Assembly (NCBI GenBank): GCA_965199685.1
Contig: OZ241323.1
Span: 248,001-312,000, forward strand
Length of the DNA stretch: 64,000 nucleotides
Direction: 5' to 3'
DNA from: SP5GCR1 sp965199685
Lineage (GTDB): Bacteria > Pseudomonadota > Gammaproteobacteria > Poriferisulfidales > Oxydemutatoraceae
Shown: piece after piece, positions 16,187-25,236 of the stretch
How positions within the stretch are numbered: position 1 is the first letter of the stretch
Layout of the letters: each line of letters starts with the position of its first letter
Made by a program: the position numbers and the translations under genes
Notes under the pieces: model-generated
The model's input: the letters and a program-made list of their open reading frames with translations, nothing else
What the model was told of the DNA's origin: nothing
The model's database searches: none

Positions 16187-16231
16187 AAATATCTCGGAAT
16201 ATGTTAACCTTTACACACTGGAGTAAATGAG

Positions 16232-16465
16232 ATGACCTATATTGCGTTATACAACACACTAAGAAAAATACCTGATGTATCCGATACCGAAGCAAAGGAA
16301 GCGGTTGCCGATATTGCAAATTCGAAGGAAGTGGTTACGAAGGCAGACTTAAAAGCAGAGATAGCAAGACTAGAGACGAAGCTAACTAAACTAATCTATG
16401 CGGTTGTTGCAATAAATACCGGGGTAATAATTGCGGCAGTCGGATTGATGATAAGGTTTTTATAA
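16232..16465 (+). CDS. Small coiled-coil membrane-anchored protein (DUF1640-like)
   Basis: A 77-residue protein: residues 1-32 (ALYNTLRKIPDVSDTEAKEAV) are nearly identical to those of the gene at 25237, residues 33-55 (KADLKAEIARLETKLTKLIY) are a coiled coil, and residues 56-76 are one membrane helix (VVAINTGVIIAAVGLMI). This resembles bacterial DUF1640/CCDC90-like proteins, whose function is not established. GGAGTAAATGAG before the ATG is an acceptable ribosome site. Together with the genes at 25237 and 31189 it forms a small family in this window; all three sit beside miniature repeats. A tail-anchored membrane topology is inferred. Confidence 0.6.
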   Translation: MTYIALYNTLRKIPDVSDTEAKEAVADIANSKEVVTKADLKAEIARLETKLTKLIYAVVAINTGVIIAAVGLMIRFL

Positions 16466-16502
16466 AAGGCAAGACTATCATTTTCTCGGATGTCAACTAT
16501 TT

Positions 16503-16567
16503 TGTGAAACTTCGCACTCAATAGCTAGTTGATTCATCGCCGGTATCCAATCCCGTATCGGCATCGT
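16503..16567. repeat. 65-bp dispersed repeat, copy 2
   Basis: Second copy of the segment at 14138-14202; see there for the conserved hairpin. Downstream to 16683 there is a gggccgaccgcatgtccgtccgaacgcgttg segment that also recurs near 40.09 kb, and no gene. Confidence 0.6.
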
Positions 16568-16683
16568 TCAACATTACAACCGCATCAAAACCTATGAAAT
16601 GTAGGGGCCGACCGCATGTCCGTCCGAACGCGTTGCGTCTGAAAAATCAACACATTTATCTATTTTATTTATGGAAGCCATAC

Positions 16684-17148
16684 AGGTGGCGCGTGGCGGT
16701 TACAGTTTTGCAGAACGGTACTTTAGGGAGGGCATGTTAGCCCTCCCCTACAGGTGGTTTAGGTGTATGTTGTATCAACACACAATATCGTGCAAGTACT
16801 CGGCAAATGGGAACCAAAACCAGGTGGCGCGTGGCGGTTACAGTTTTGCAGAACGGTACTTTAGGGAGGGCATGTTAGCCCTCCCCTACAGGTGGTTTAG
16901 GTGTGTGTTGTATCAACACACAATATCGTGCAAGTACTCGGCAAATGGGAACCAAAACCAGGTGGCGCGTGGCGGTTACAGTTTTGCAGAACGGTACTTT
17001 AGGGAGGGCATGTTAGCCCTCCCCTACAGGTGGTTTAGGTGTGTGTTGTATCAACACACAATATCGTGCAAGTACTCGGCAAATGGGAACCAAAACCAAG
17101 TGGCGCGTGGCGGTTGCAGTTTTGCAGAACGGTACTTTAGGGAGGGCA
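16684..17148. repeat. 138-bp tandem repeat, three and a third copies
   Basis: Units begin at 16684, 16822, 16960 and 17098 (AGGTGGCGCGTGGCGG or one-base variants) with an exact 138-base period. Each holds the palindrome agggagggcatgttagccctccc and a gtgttgtatcaacacacaatat hairpin. The fourth unit is cut at 17148 by the IS110-family element and resumes on its other side at 18543. Because 138 is a multiple of three, a reading frame stays open across the units, but it starts without a ribosome site and simply repeats 46 residues; I do not regard it as a gene. Confidence 0.9.
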
Positions 17149-17302
17149 GGTATATTTAACTATGGCTTATTTGATATAAGATAAACGCTTAGGTAGATGC
17201 AGTGCCTAGGAAGTCGGAGGAGACAGGTATATTTAACTATGGCTTATTTGATATAAGATAAACGCTTAGGTAGATGCAGTGCCTAGGAAGTCGGAGGAGA
17301 CA
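17149..17302 (+). repeat. 77-bp direct duplication of the IS110 left end
   Basis: 17149-17225 and 17226-17302 are identical 77-base units starting GGTATATTTAAC and ending GGAGGAGACA. Each is preceded by the CA core, so the element has two tandem copies of its left terminus. Only the second is next to the rest of the guide-RNA region. Confidence 0.9.
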
Positions 17303-17435
17303 CGCTCAAGAGAGGATTAGGCATTAAAGCCTGTTAACATGATAAGCACTCCTCCGGCGTTATGACTATAGAGCTCGTAAGGCAGCTTGGGACTTTAGAT
17401 CTCGTATTTACCTGTTTGGGCGGCGTAGTCATACT
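17290..17435 (+). ncRNA. Candidate bridge RNA of the IS110 element
   Basis: Two strong hairpins occupy the non-coding left end. Stem 1 is CGGAGGAG/CTCCTCCG (17292-17299 with 17349-17356), and stem 2 is TATGACTA/TAGTCATA (17361-17368 with 17426-17433). Loop 1 holds TAACATGAT (17335-17343), complementary to the right flank ATCATGTTA (18542-18550), and AGGCA (17319-17323), of which GGCA equals the left flank end. Loop 2 holds TAAGGCA (17378-17384), equal to the element's right end with core (18536-18542), and TACCTG (17409-17414), complementary to the core plus left end CAGGTA (17147-17152). A target loop followed by a donor loop, with left guides equal to the top strand and right guides complementary to it, is the known IS110 bridge RNA layout. 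Transcript ends are not defined. Confidence 0.72.
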
Positions 17436-17492
17436 TTCCTAAACACTGCTTGATACCTAGTAATTCATTCAATAACTATTATGGAGGAAATT

Positions 17493-18482
17493 ATGGTGAA
17501 ACACAAACAACCTGTCGCAATCGGCATTGATGTCTCTAAAAACACTTTAGAGGTGGCATTATTATTCGTTGACGAGAGTTTCTCGGAAGCACAATTTAGC
17601 AATAATACCAAAGGTATTAAACAGCTGTTAGCTTGGCTTGCCGAACAGGGCGCAAAGCGCTGCCCGATCTGCGTTGAAGCCACTGGTGGCTTGGAGACAA
17701 ACCTTTGCGAGCGAGCTTCCCGGGCTAAACATCCGATACAGGTGGCACCCCCGGCGCAAGTTGCCTATTTTCGCAAAAGTCTTAATATGCGTAATAAAAC
17801 TGATGGCGATGATGCACGCTTAATTGCACGCTTCGCAGTGTCAAACCCTAATTATCGGTGGACCAGTTCATCAAAAGCTATCCAGACCTTGAAGGATGCT
17901 CTCAAACGCAGATACAAACTGATATTAGCGAAGACGATGTTAAGGAATAGTGAAAAGACCTTGCGCACCGCGGGACAAAAGCGCAGTGCGGCTGCAGACT
18001 TGAGATACCTTGAGCAACGCATTGATCAGATTGATGCTTCAATCGAAAGGCTCATTGCCGAAAACGAACAACTCGTACAGACCTGCAAATTATTGTGTTC
18101 GATACCCGGTATCGGTATGCAAATCGCAGCCACCCTGTGTGCAGTATTAGATGATAATACGTTTGAGCATCCCAAGCAACTCGCTGCTTTTATCGGCATC
18201 GCACCAATGCGCAGACAATCCGGCACCTGCGAAGCACGGGGTCATATCTCTAAAATTGGCAATCGCTGCCTACGCACCGCTTTGTTTATGGCAGCACTCT
18301 CGGCACGGCTTCATAACCCCATTATCCGCGACTTTGCCAACCGCTTGCAACGCCGACGCCCGGAGTTAAGCAAAAAGGAAATCATTGTCGCTTGTGCACA
18401 TAAGCTCACCCGTATTATTCATGGAGTACTCAAGCACAACAAGCCGTTTGATCCGCATCATGAGTGTCCGGCTGCGGCCTAA
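17493..18482 (+). CDS. IS110-family recombinase (DEDD transposase)
   Basis: The 329-residue protein has an N-terminal RuvC-like DEDD domain with Asp in AIGIDVSKNTLEVAL, Glu in CVEATGGLETNL and Asp-Asp in TDGDDARLIARFA, a coiled-coil middle, and a C-terminal Transposase_20 domain with a helix-hairpin-helix-like LLCSIPGIGMQIAATL and PMRRQSGTCEARGHISKIGN, where the Ser would be the nucleophile. The preferred start is 17493 because the upstream ATG at 17481 overlaps its ribosome site (ATGGAGGAAATT). A full-length frame and readable guides suggest the element is or was recently active. Confidence 0.92.
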   Translation: MVKHKQPVAIGIDVSKNTLEVALLFVDESFSEAQFSNNTKGIKQLLAWLAEQGAKRCPICVEATGGLETNLCERASRAKHPIQVAPPAQVAYFRKSLNMRNKTDGDDARLIARFAVSNPNYRWTSSSKAIQTLKDALKRRYKLILAKTMLRNSEKTLRTAGQKRSAAADLRYLEQRIDQIDASIERLIAENEQLVQTCKLLCSIPGIGMQIAATLCAVLDDNTFEHPKQLAAFIGIAPMRRQSGTCEARGHISKIGNRCLRTALFMAALSARLHNPIIRDFANRLQRRRPELSKKEIIVACAHKLTRIIHGVLKHNKPFDPHHECPAAA

Positions 18483-18542
18483 ATAGATATTCAGAAAAAG
18501 AGATAAAAAAGAGAGTAAAATGACTTGATTTTAAATAAGGCA

Positions 18543-18686
18543 TCATGTTAGCCTTCCCCTACAGGTGGTTTAGGTGTGTGTTGTATCAACACACAATATT
18601 GTGCAAGTACTCGGCAAATGGAAACCAAAACCAAGTGGCGCGTGGCGGTTACAGTTTTGCAGAACGGTACTTTAGGGAGGGCATGT
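18543..18686. repeat. Continuation of the 138-bp repeat right of the IS110 element
   Basis: The sequence gttagccttcccctacaggt through the gtgttgtatcaacacacaatattgtgcaagtactcggcaaatgg unit to tttagggagggcatgt continues the tandem array broken at 17148. It carries several substitutions relative to the left units. Confidence 0.8.
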
Positions 18687-18824
18687 GGGACTGTTGAAAA
18701 ATAGAACCGCCGATTGAGCCAGTAGGTCAATCGGCGTAACATTGTTCAGAACCTTAACAACCACCCCGTCAGGCTTCGCCTGCCACCCCTCCAAAGGAGG
18801 GGAATATTACTTTTTCAACAGCTT
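18687..18824. repeat. Miniature repeat (MITE-like), complete copy
   Basis: About 138 bases from GGGACTGTTGAAAAATAG to TTACTTTTTCAACAGCTT. Inside are the hairpin CGCCGATTGA/TCAATCGGCG (18708-18717 with 18727-18736), the CCCCGTCAGGC...GCCTGCC hairpin and the CCCCTCCAAAGGAGGGG palindrome. Its left end abuts gggagggcatgt, the hot-spot half site. It has no coding capacity and its ends match the IS1182-like element. Confidence 0.75.
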
Positions 18825-18842
18825 AAAGGCTGATGCACGATC

Positions 18843-20600
18843 TTAAGACATAGGCTGGCTTTTGAGTTTGTGCAGGTGCTTGAGTAAATCGTGTATTTTT
18901 ATTTGTCCGGAGTCGTCGGTTGATAATTCTTTTTGCAGTTGTTCAATTTTTTGTTCGGTTATCTCTATTTCCATCTGGCGCATTGCATCTTTGAATTCTA
19001 TTTCGGTATCGGCTTCGGGTGTGGTTGATGTCGTTAGCAAACGAGTGAGGTTTTCTTGATGTGGGCTTTCTCGGAAGGATTCGACGATGCTTGCAACATT
19101 GGATAACTTTTTATGTTTTATGCAATCAACCACATCAGCAAGCAATTCCGCGCCGGGTTTTTGCAGTCCGCGTATGGCATCGGGAGCGAGTGCTTGATCT
19201 GCCAACGAGGGTTTTGTCAATAATGAGCGCAATGCAACTGTGACCGTTGAATACAAAATCTCTTTTTTTGCGTCATCGTGTCTTTCGGTTTTAGCAAAAG
19301 ATTTTACAGTGCCGTAGTCGGTTTTCAATTTATCTACATCTATATTGATTTGTTCTGCTAGACGGTTGAACATTAATTCTCTAAACATGCCTTGAGGTAA
19401 CTGCGTTATCAGTGGTTTAAGCAATTTGGCATAGCGGGTTGCATGAGCAGGATTATTCATATCCAATCCTCGCGAGTGATGTGTGAACAAGAAGTCTGCT
19501 AGGGGCACTGCCTCTGCGAGTTGTCTGTTAAACACCTCGTAGCCGTGCTGTGTGATATAGCTGTCGGGGTCTTCGCCGGAGGGCAGGAACATAAAGTTAA
19601 TGCTACAGCCGTCGGTGAATACCGAGAGTGCTTGTTTTGCAGCCTCAATCGCTGCTCGTCGGCCTGCGTTGTCGCCGTCAAAACAGAATATCAGGTTGGA
19701 GCTAAAGCGTAGTGCTACGCGAATGTGGGTTTGAGTCGTTGCAGTGCCTAAGGTTGCTACCACATTGCGTACGCCGTGCTGGGATAAAGATACGGCATCC
19801 ATATAACCTTCTACGAATAATAAGCAGCGTAGGTCGCGCACTTTTTTTAGTTCGTGCAAGCCGTATAGTGTGTTTCTTTTTTTGAATAGGGGTGTTTCTG
19901 GAGAGTTCATGTACTTAGGCATCCTATCTTGTTTGTTTTTTTTGTTTTCTAAGAGTCGACCGCCGAATGCAATGACGTTGCCGCGTCGGTCGCGTATCGG
20001 GAACATCAAACGGTCTCTGAATTTTTCGTAGCGTCGGTTGCCACCCTGAGCGAGCAAACCGACAGCAAGCAGTGTTTTCTCATCATAGGCGGAGCCTAGG
20101 CATTGTTTCAAATAAGGTTTGTCGGGTGCGTAGCCGATTGCAAAATCGGCAGCGGTTTCCGATGTAATACCTCGTCCTTGCAAATAATCGGCTGCTTGTG
20201 CGTTTTGTTTCAGTTGTGTTCTGTAGAACTCAGATACTTTGTTCATTATTGTATGCATCTTGTCAAAACGTTTTTGGGTTTCGGTTGACACGCGAGTATT
20301 TAGACGCGGCACTTCCATGCCTGCATGACGCGCCAGCTCTTCAACCGCTTCTTGAAAAGTCATGCGCTGGTGATCCATTAAAAACTTTATAGCACCACCT
20401 GAGGCATGACAGCCGAAACAATAGTAAAGACCTTTATCTCGGCTAACCGAAAAAGAGGGGGTTTTTTCATCGTGGAAAGGGCAGCATGCCATATAAGAAC
20501 GTCCCGATTTTTTTAGCGGGGTCGGTATATAGCGGTTGATTAACGCAACGATGTCGGTGCGTGTAAGCAGTTCATCTATAAAAGTAGAAGGGATGCTCAT
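18843..20600 (-). CDS. dnaG: DNA primase
   Basis: The 585-residue DnaG begins with the CHC2 zinc-binding domain (C40, H43, C61, C64 in CCPFHDEKTPSFSVSRDKGL and YYCFGCHASGG). It continues with the RNA-polymerase core FAIGYAPD, FGGRLL, YGLHELKK, and the TOPRIM motifs VEGYMDAVSLSQHGV and CFDGDNAGRRAA, and ends in a helicase-binding region. It makes RNA primers for replication and docks on DnaB. Length is the usual one. It is downstream of gltB on the same strand with a 30-base gap, so the two may be co-transcribed, an uncommon pairing; dnaG more often sits with rpsU and rpoD. A miniature repeat lies just after its stop. Confidence 0.95.
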   Translation of the reverse strand: MSIPSTFIDELLTRTDIVALINRYIPTPLKKSGRSYMACCPFHDEKTPSFSVSRDKGLYYCFGCHASGGAIKFLMDHQRMTFQEAVEELARHAGMEVPRLNTRVSTETQKRFDKMHTIMNKVSEFYRTQLKQNAQAADYLQGRGITSETAADFAIGYAPDKPYLKQCLGSAYDEKTLLAVGLLAQGGNRRYEKFRDRLMFPIRDRRGNVIAFGGRLLENKKNKQDRMPKYMNSPETPLFKKRNTLYGLHELKKVRDLRCLLFVEGYMDAVSLSQHGVRNVVATLGTATTQTHIRVALRFSSNLIFCFDGDNAGRRAAIEAAKQALSVFTDGCSINFMFLPSGEDPDSYITQHGYEVFNRQLAEAVPLADFLFTHHSRGLDMNNPAHATRYAKLLKPLITQLPQGMFRELMFNRLAEQINIDVDKLKTDYGTVKSFAKTERHDDAKKEILYSTVTVALRSLLTKPSLADQALAPDAIRGLQKPGAELLADVVDCIKHKKLSNVASIVESFRESPHQENLTRLLTTSTTPEADTEIEFKDAMRQMEIEITEQKIEQLQKELSTDDSGQIKIHDLLKHLHKLKSQPMS

Positions 20601-20630
20601 TCTGCCCAGCGATAACGGACGAGCAATTAT

Positions 20631-23600
20631 TTAAGCGGCTTTCAATAGGCTTGCCATTAGCATATCAAGCTCCGCCGCTTTAGGTTTGACCAGCCAGAAT
20701 TTAGGCAAATAGGTAGAGAAATCGTCAAGCATAGATTGTGCAAATAGGCTACTTGTTTTTCGGTGGTGTTCGGTCAATAGCGCGTGTAAATAATCCCGTT
20801 GCTGGTCCATCTCTTCGGTATCTATGCGATAGATATCAACCATCTCGTGGTTGTATAGGTCGCTGAAGTTGGCTTGCTGGTCAAAAACCATTGCTAATCC
20901 GCCGGTCATTCCGGCACCGAAATTGAGACCGGTTTTACCCAACACCACAACAAAGCCGCCGGTCATATATTCGCATCCATGATCTCCCAAACCTTCTACG
21001 ACTGCAATCGTACCTGAGTTTCTAACTGCGAAACGCTCGCCTGCTCTGCCGGCAGCAAAAAACTTTCCGCCGGTTGCGCCATAAAGGCAAGTGTTTCCGA
21101 CAATCGGCATCTTTTGCGATTGCTCTGCTATTTGCGGTGGCGGATAAATGGCAATTTCTCCCGCTGCCATACCTTTGCCGACATAATCGTTTGCATCACC
21201 TTCCAAGTGCAGATGCAAGCCGCCAGCGTTCCAAACCCCAAAGCTCTGTCCAGCGGTGCCTTTGAAATAAACATCCAACGGTGTATCCGACATATCGTAA
21301 TTCCCATATCGCTTGGCAATTTCTCCAGAGACTCGCGCACCAATAGAACGATCCACATTGCGAATCTTGTAGTGAAATTCGCCGCTCGTTTTATTCGTTA
21401 TGGCATCCTTCATATCCGCAACCATGCGTTCTGCAAGGATACCTTGATCAAACGGCTTGTTCCGCTCGTAGGTGCAAAACTGAGGTTTGTCGGTGGCAAC
21501 ACCACCGTCGGATAGAATGGGGTTCAAGTCCAATCCGCTTTGCCGATGCGGCAGTTCCTCTACAAGCTCCAATAGATCAAGCTGTCCGATCAAGTCTTCA
21601 AATTTTCTAATGCCTAAGTGCGCCATCCATTCGCGCGTCTCTTTGGCAATGAACAGAAAATAATTTCTAACCATTTGCATTTTGCCGATGAAGTGTTTTA
21701 GACGCAGTACTTTGTTTTGGGTAGCAACTCCTGTTGCACAGTTGTTGAGATGGCATATTCTCAGATATTTGCAGCCCATGGCAATCATCGGAGCGGTACC
21801 AAAGCCAAAGCTCTCGGCACCTAGAATTGCCGCTTTGACTACGTCTAAACCAGTTTTCAAGCCGCCGTCGGTTTGCAATCTGACTTTGTCTCGTAGGTCG
21901 TTGTTGCGTAATGCTAAATGTGTCTCGGGTAGACCTAGTTCCCAAGGTGCGCCGGCGTATTTGATGCTGGTGAGCGGGCTTGCACCAGTGCCGCCGTCGT
22001 AGCCCGATATCGTAATCAGGTCGGCGTAGGCTTTGGCAACGCCGACTGCGATGGTGCCGACACCGGCCTCGGCAACCAACTTGACCGAAACCAAAACCTT
22101 AGAATTGACCTGTTTCAGATCAAAGATTAATTGTGCAAGGTCTTCTATCGAGTATATATCGTGATGTGGGGGTGGGGAAATCAACGCGATGCCTTCGCTG
22201 GAGTGCCGCAGTTTTGCGATCATCTTGTTGACTTTGGTTCCCGGTAATTGACCGCCTTCGCCGGGTTTTGCACCTTGTGCAATTTTGATCTGTATAACTT
22301 GGGCATCGCTAAGATAGTGTGGGGTTACGCCGAAACGCCCTGATGCAACTTGTTTGATTTTGGATGACTTATTGGTGCCAAATCTTTTGGGGTCTTCGCC
22401 GCCTTCACCAGAGTTTGAACGTCCACCTAAACTGTTCATCGCTTCTGCCAATGTCTCGTGTGCTTCGGGTGATAGTGCACCCAGTGACATGCCTGCAGAG
22501 TCAAAGCGTTTGACGATATGCTCTGCTGCTTCCACTTCGTCTAGCGGCACTGAGGTCTTGGGCTTTAGTTTCAGTAGATCCCTGAATACTGCCGGTTGAC
22601 GGTGGTTGACATGATCGGCGAAGACTTTATATTCGTCGTAATTGGAATCTTGCACGGCTTTTTGCAGACTTTGCACGACATCAGGGTTGAATGCATGGTA
22701 CTCTCCGTCGTGTATATATTTCAACAACCCACCCTGGCGTAATGGTTCGGAGTGGTTGCGAGCGAGCTTTGCTAATTTCTTTTGATCATCCTCTAGATCC
22801 GAGAAGCGCAAACCTTGCAGTCTGCTGGTCGTGCCTTTGAAGCATAGAGAGACAACCTCGTCGTGCAAGCCGACTATTTCAAATAACTGTGCGCCTCTAT
22901 AACTTGGGATTGTAGAGATGCCCATCTTGGATATGATTTTCAAGAGACCCTTATTGATGGCCTGACGATATACAGAACAAATAGTCACTAGCGGTTTAGA
23001 ATTATCAATTTCCTGTTTGCGGTACATGTCGGCGAGACATTGGTAACTGAGATAAGGGAATATAGCACTTGCGCCATAACCAATCAGGGTTGCAAAATGA
23101 TGTGGGTCTCGCGCAGTTGCGGTTTCTATGAGGATATTGCACTGGCACCGTAATCCTTCTTTGATTAGGCGGTGATGCACCGCACCGCAGGCGAGCAGGG
23201 CATGTATGGTGAGGCAATCCGAAGCTAGCTGCCTGTCGGATAGTACAATCATTAGAAAATCTTTCTTGCGTGCAGCTTCTACAACTTCGTTGCAAAGTTC
23301 TATTATCGCGGAATGTAGGTCGTGTTCGCTTGAATAACTGAGGTTGAAAACTTGATGAGGAAACTTCTCAAGTTCCAAGATAGTGCGAAACTTGTATTCG
23401 GATAGGATCGGCGATCGCAATAACAGGCGGTCTACCTCCGGCAATTCGTCAAAAGGATTCATTTCGCAGCCCAGTGCCGTTTCCAATCCCATCACGATAC
23501 GCTCTCTTAAAGGGTCTATAGGCGGGTTAGTGACCTGTGCGAACTGTTGGCGGAAATTATCAAACAACGAGCGTACTTGAGTAGACAAAACTGGTAGCGG

Positions 23601-25076
23601 GGTATCGTCGCCCATAGAGCCGACCGCTTCTTGTCCGACTCGTGCCAATACTTTGAGTACTTGTTCTTTCTCCTCATACGATAGATTGAACAGTTTCTGA
23701 TAACTGAGTAATTGTTGGTCGTCAAATGGTTCATAGACACCCAGGGCTTCATCCGAAGGAGTGGGTACATAGTGTGCGTGTTTTTTTAGCCATTGACGAT
23801 AAGGGTGTCTGGATTTCAATTCTTCGTTGATCATTTCAGGCAACATTAAGGTGCCGGTTTGGGTGTCAACTGCGATCATCTGTCCGGGCTTCAGTCTGCC
23901 TTTGGTTTCTACTTCGTCGGCACTATAGTCGTAGACACCAATCTCGGATGCCAGCGTGATAAAACGATCTTTGGTAATAACATAGCGCGCCGGTCGCAAA
24001 CCGTTTCTATCCATAGAACACGCCGCATAACGACCATCGGTTAAGACGATGCCGGCGGGACCGTCCCACGGTTCCATATGGAAGGAGTTATAGCCGTAAT
24101 AGGCGCGTAGGTCGGGATCTATGCTACTGACATTCTGCCATGCTGGTGGTATCAACAGGCGTATTGCACTGCATAAGTCCATACCTCCCATCATAAGGAC
24201 TTCGAGCATATTATCTAAACTGCACGAGTCCGACCCTTCCATAGAAACCAATGGCATCAATTCGGTCAGATTAGGTAGCTGGGAGCTCTTTAGTATATGC
24301 GCTCGTGCAGAAGCCCAATTACGATTACCGCAAATAGTGTTGATTTCACCGTTGTGTGCCAGAAAACGAAACGGTTGGGCTAGATACCATTGCGGGTGTG
24401 TGTTGGTTGAGAAACGCTGATGGAAAACACACAAAGACGACTCCAACGACTCTTCGGCAAGGTCAGGGTAGAAAATCGGCAGATTGTCGGGCATTATTAA
24501 GCCTTTATAAGAAAGTGTTCGCGAAGACAAGCTCGCAATATAGAAAGCGGTGCCGGTTAATGCAATTTCCGCTTTACGGCGCGCAACAAACAGGGCTTGC
24601 TCAATGTTTTTCATTGATTCTTTTATGTTGACAAACACCTGTGCTATGTTCGGCATTGTTTTTAGTGCCTCTGCGCCGCACGCCTTGGGATTGATCGGCA
24701 CCGTACGCCAACCGGCAATTTCAAAGCCTTGTTCAACAAGTTTTAGATTCAATACTTCTTGCCATTGCCGTGCTATTTTTTGGTCTTTTGATAGGAATAC
24801 CATGCCGACAGCGAAATTTTCGGCTAAATTGATATCGGCTGCATCGGCTTTGGCTCGCATGTAATCAAGTGGCATTTTCATCAAAAGCCCGCAACCGTCC
24901 CCAGTTTTCCCGTCTGCCGATATGGCTCCGCGATGCGTCAAACGCCCCAGCGACTGTATTGCGGTTTTGACCAGCCAATGACTTGCCTGTCCGTCCATTT
25001 GGGTAATTAGACCGAACCCACAACTATCTTTTTCAAATTCAGGACGATACAGTCCTTTGGTTAATAATTTAGACAC
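20631..25076 (-). CDS. gltB: Glutamate synthase (NADPH) large subunit
   Basis: The 1481-residue protein has a short propeptide ending KDS and the catalytic Cys19 of the class II glutamine amidotransferase domain (CGFGLITQMDG). Next come the HQRFSTNTHPQW and HNGEINTICGNRNW motifs, the central domain, the FMN-binding synthase domain (SLGALSPEAHETLAEAMN, GEGGEDPKRFG, GYDGGTGASPLTS), the 3Fe-4S cysteines in CKYLRICHLNNCATGVATQ, and the C-terminal glutamate synthase beta-helix (GNTCLYGATGGKFFAAGRAGERFAVRNSG). It turns glutamine and 2-oxoglutarate into two glutamates with the GltD subunit. No gltD is present in the window, and the gene upstream is on the other strand, so gltD must lie elsewhere. 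Confidence 0.95.
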   Translation of the reverse strand: MSKLLTKGLYRPEFEKDSCGFGLITQMDGQASHWLVKTAIQSLGRLTHRGAISADGKTGDGCGLLMKMPLDYMRAKADAADINLAENFAVGMVFLSKDQKIARQWQEVLNLKLVEQGFEIAGWRTVPINPKACGAEALKTMPNIAQVFVNIKESMKNIEQALFVARRKAEIALTGTAFYIASLSSRTLSYKGLIMPDNLPIFYPDLAEESLESSLCVFHQRFSTNTHPQWYLAQPFRFLAHNGEINTICGNRNWASARAHILKSSQLPNLTELMPLVSMEGSDSCSLDNMLEVLMMGGMDLCSAIRLLIPPAWQNVSSIDPDLRAYYGYNSFHMEPWDGPAGIVLTDGRYAACSMDRNGLRPARYVITKDRFITLASEIGVYDYSADEVETKGRLKPGQMIAVDTQTGTLMLPEMINEELKSRHPYRQWLKKHAHYVPTPSDEALGVYEPFDDQQLLSYQKLFNLSYEEKEQVLKVLARVGQEAVGSMGDDTPLPVLSTQVRSLFDNFRQQFAQVTNPPIDPLRERIVMGLETALGCEMNPFDELPEVDRLLLRSPILSEYKFRTILELEKFPHQVFNLSYSSEHDLHSAIIELCNEVVEAARKKDFLMIVLSDRQLASDCLTIHALLACGAVHHRLIKEGLRCQCNILIETATARDPHHFATLIGYGASAIFPYLSYQCLADMYRKQEIDNSKPLVTICSVYRQAINKGLLKIISKMGISTIPSYRGAQLFEIVGLHDEVVSLCFKGTTSRLQGLRFSDLEDDQKKLAKLARNHSEPLRQGGLLKYIHDGEYHAFNPDVVQSLQKAVQDSNYDEYKVFADHVNHRQPAVFRDLLKLKPKTSVPLDEVEAAEHIVKRFDSAGMSLGALSPEAHETLAEAMNSLGGRSNSGEGGEDPKRFGTNKSSKIKQVASGRFGVTPHYLSDAQVIQIKIAQGAKPGEGGQLPGTKVNKMIAKLRHSSEGIALISPPPHHDIYSIEDLAQLIFDLKQVNSKVLVSVKLVAEAGVGTIAVGVAKAYADLITISGYDGGTGASPLTSIKYAGAPWELGLPETHLALRNNDLRDKVRLQTDGGLKTGLDVVKAAILGAESFGFGTAPMIAMGCKYLRICHLNNCATGVATQNKVLRLKHFIGKMQMVRNYFLFIAKETREWMAHLGIRKFEDLIGQLDLLELVEELPHRQSGLDLNPILSDGGVATDKPQFCTYERNKPFDQGILAERMVADMKDAITNKTSGEFHYKIRNVDRSIGARVSGEIAKRYGNYDMSDTPLDVYFKGTAGQSFGVWNAGGLHLHLEGDANDYVGKGMAAGEIAIYPPPQIAEQSQKMPIVGNTCLYGATGGKFFAAGRAGERFAVRNSGTIAVVEGLGDHGCEYMTGGFVVVLGKTGLNFGAGMTGGLAMVFDQQANFSDLYNHEMVDIYRIDTEEMDQQRDYLHALLTEHHRKTSSLFAQSMLDDFSTYLPKFWLVKPKAAELDMLMASLLKAA

Positions 25077-25236
25077 TTTTCAAACTCAAGGTTAATTAAT
25101 AGACATAATTATACTATGCCCGCCCGACCTTCTCTAAAAATGTTTATGGCATCGTATATGTGCTGCCTAGCTTAGCAGAGCCGTGCTATACTTATGAAAT
25201 CAAGCGATGAACCATTAAAACAAGGAGTAAATATTA

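Larger units (their letters stand above)
17149..18540 (+). mobile_element. IS110-family element inserted in the tandem repeat
   Basis: The element has no terminal inverted repeats, as usual for IS110. Boundaries are set by the interrupted 138-bp repeat: left flank ...gggCA at 17147-17148, right flank CA at 18541-18542 then tcatgttagcc. CA is the shared core dinucleotide. It carries one recombinase gene (17493-18482) and a non-coding left end of about 340 bases with a candidate guide RNA. The insertion lies within the gggagggcatgttagccctccc palindrome that other elements here also use. Confidence 0.85.

Noticed and set aside
16684..17148. CRISPR array
   Set aside because: Repeat units are 138 bases, nearly identical throughout, with no short repeat and unique spacer pattern and no cas genes.
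16671..17159. Open frame encoding four near-identical 46-residue repeats
   Set aside because: It arises because the DNA repeat period (138) is divisible by three. There is no ribosome site, the sequence is the same palindromic repeat found in other places in other frames, and it is interrupted by the IS110 element.
17149..18540. Terminal inverted repeats for the IS110 element
   Set aside because: No inverted ends were found; IS110 elements normally lack them, and the boundaries were set from the interrupted target repeat instead.
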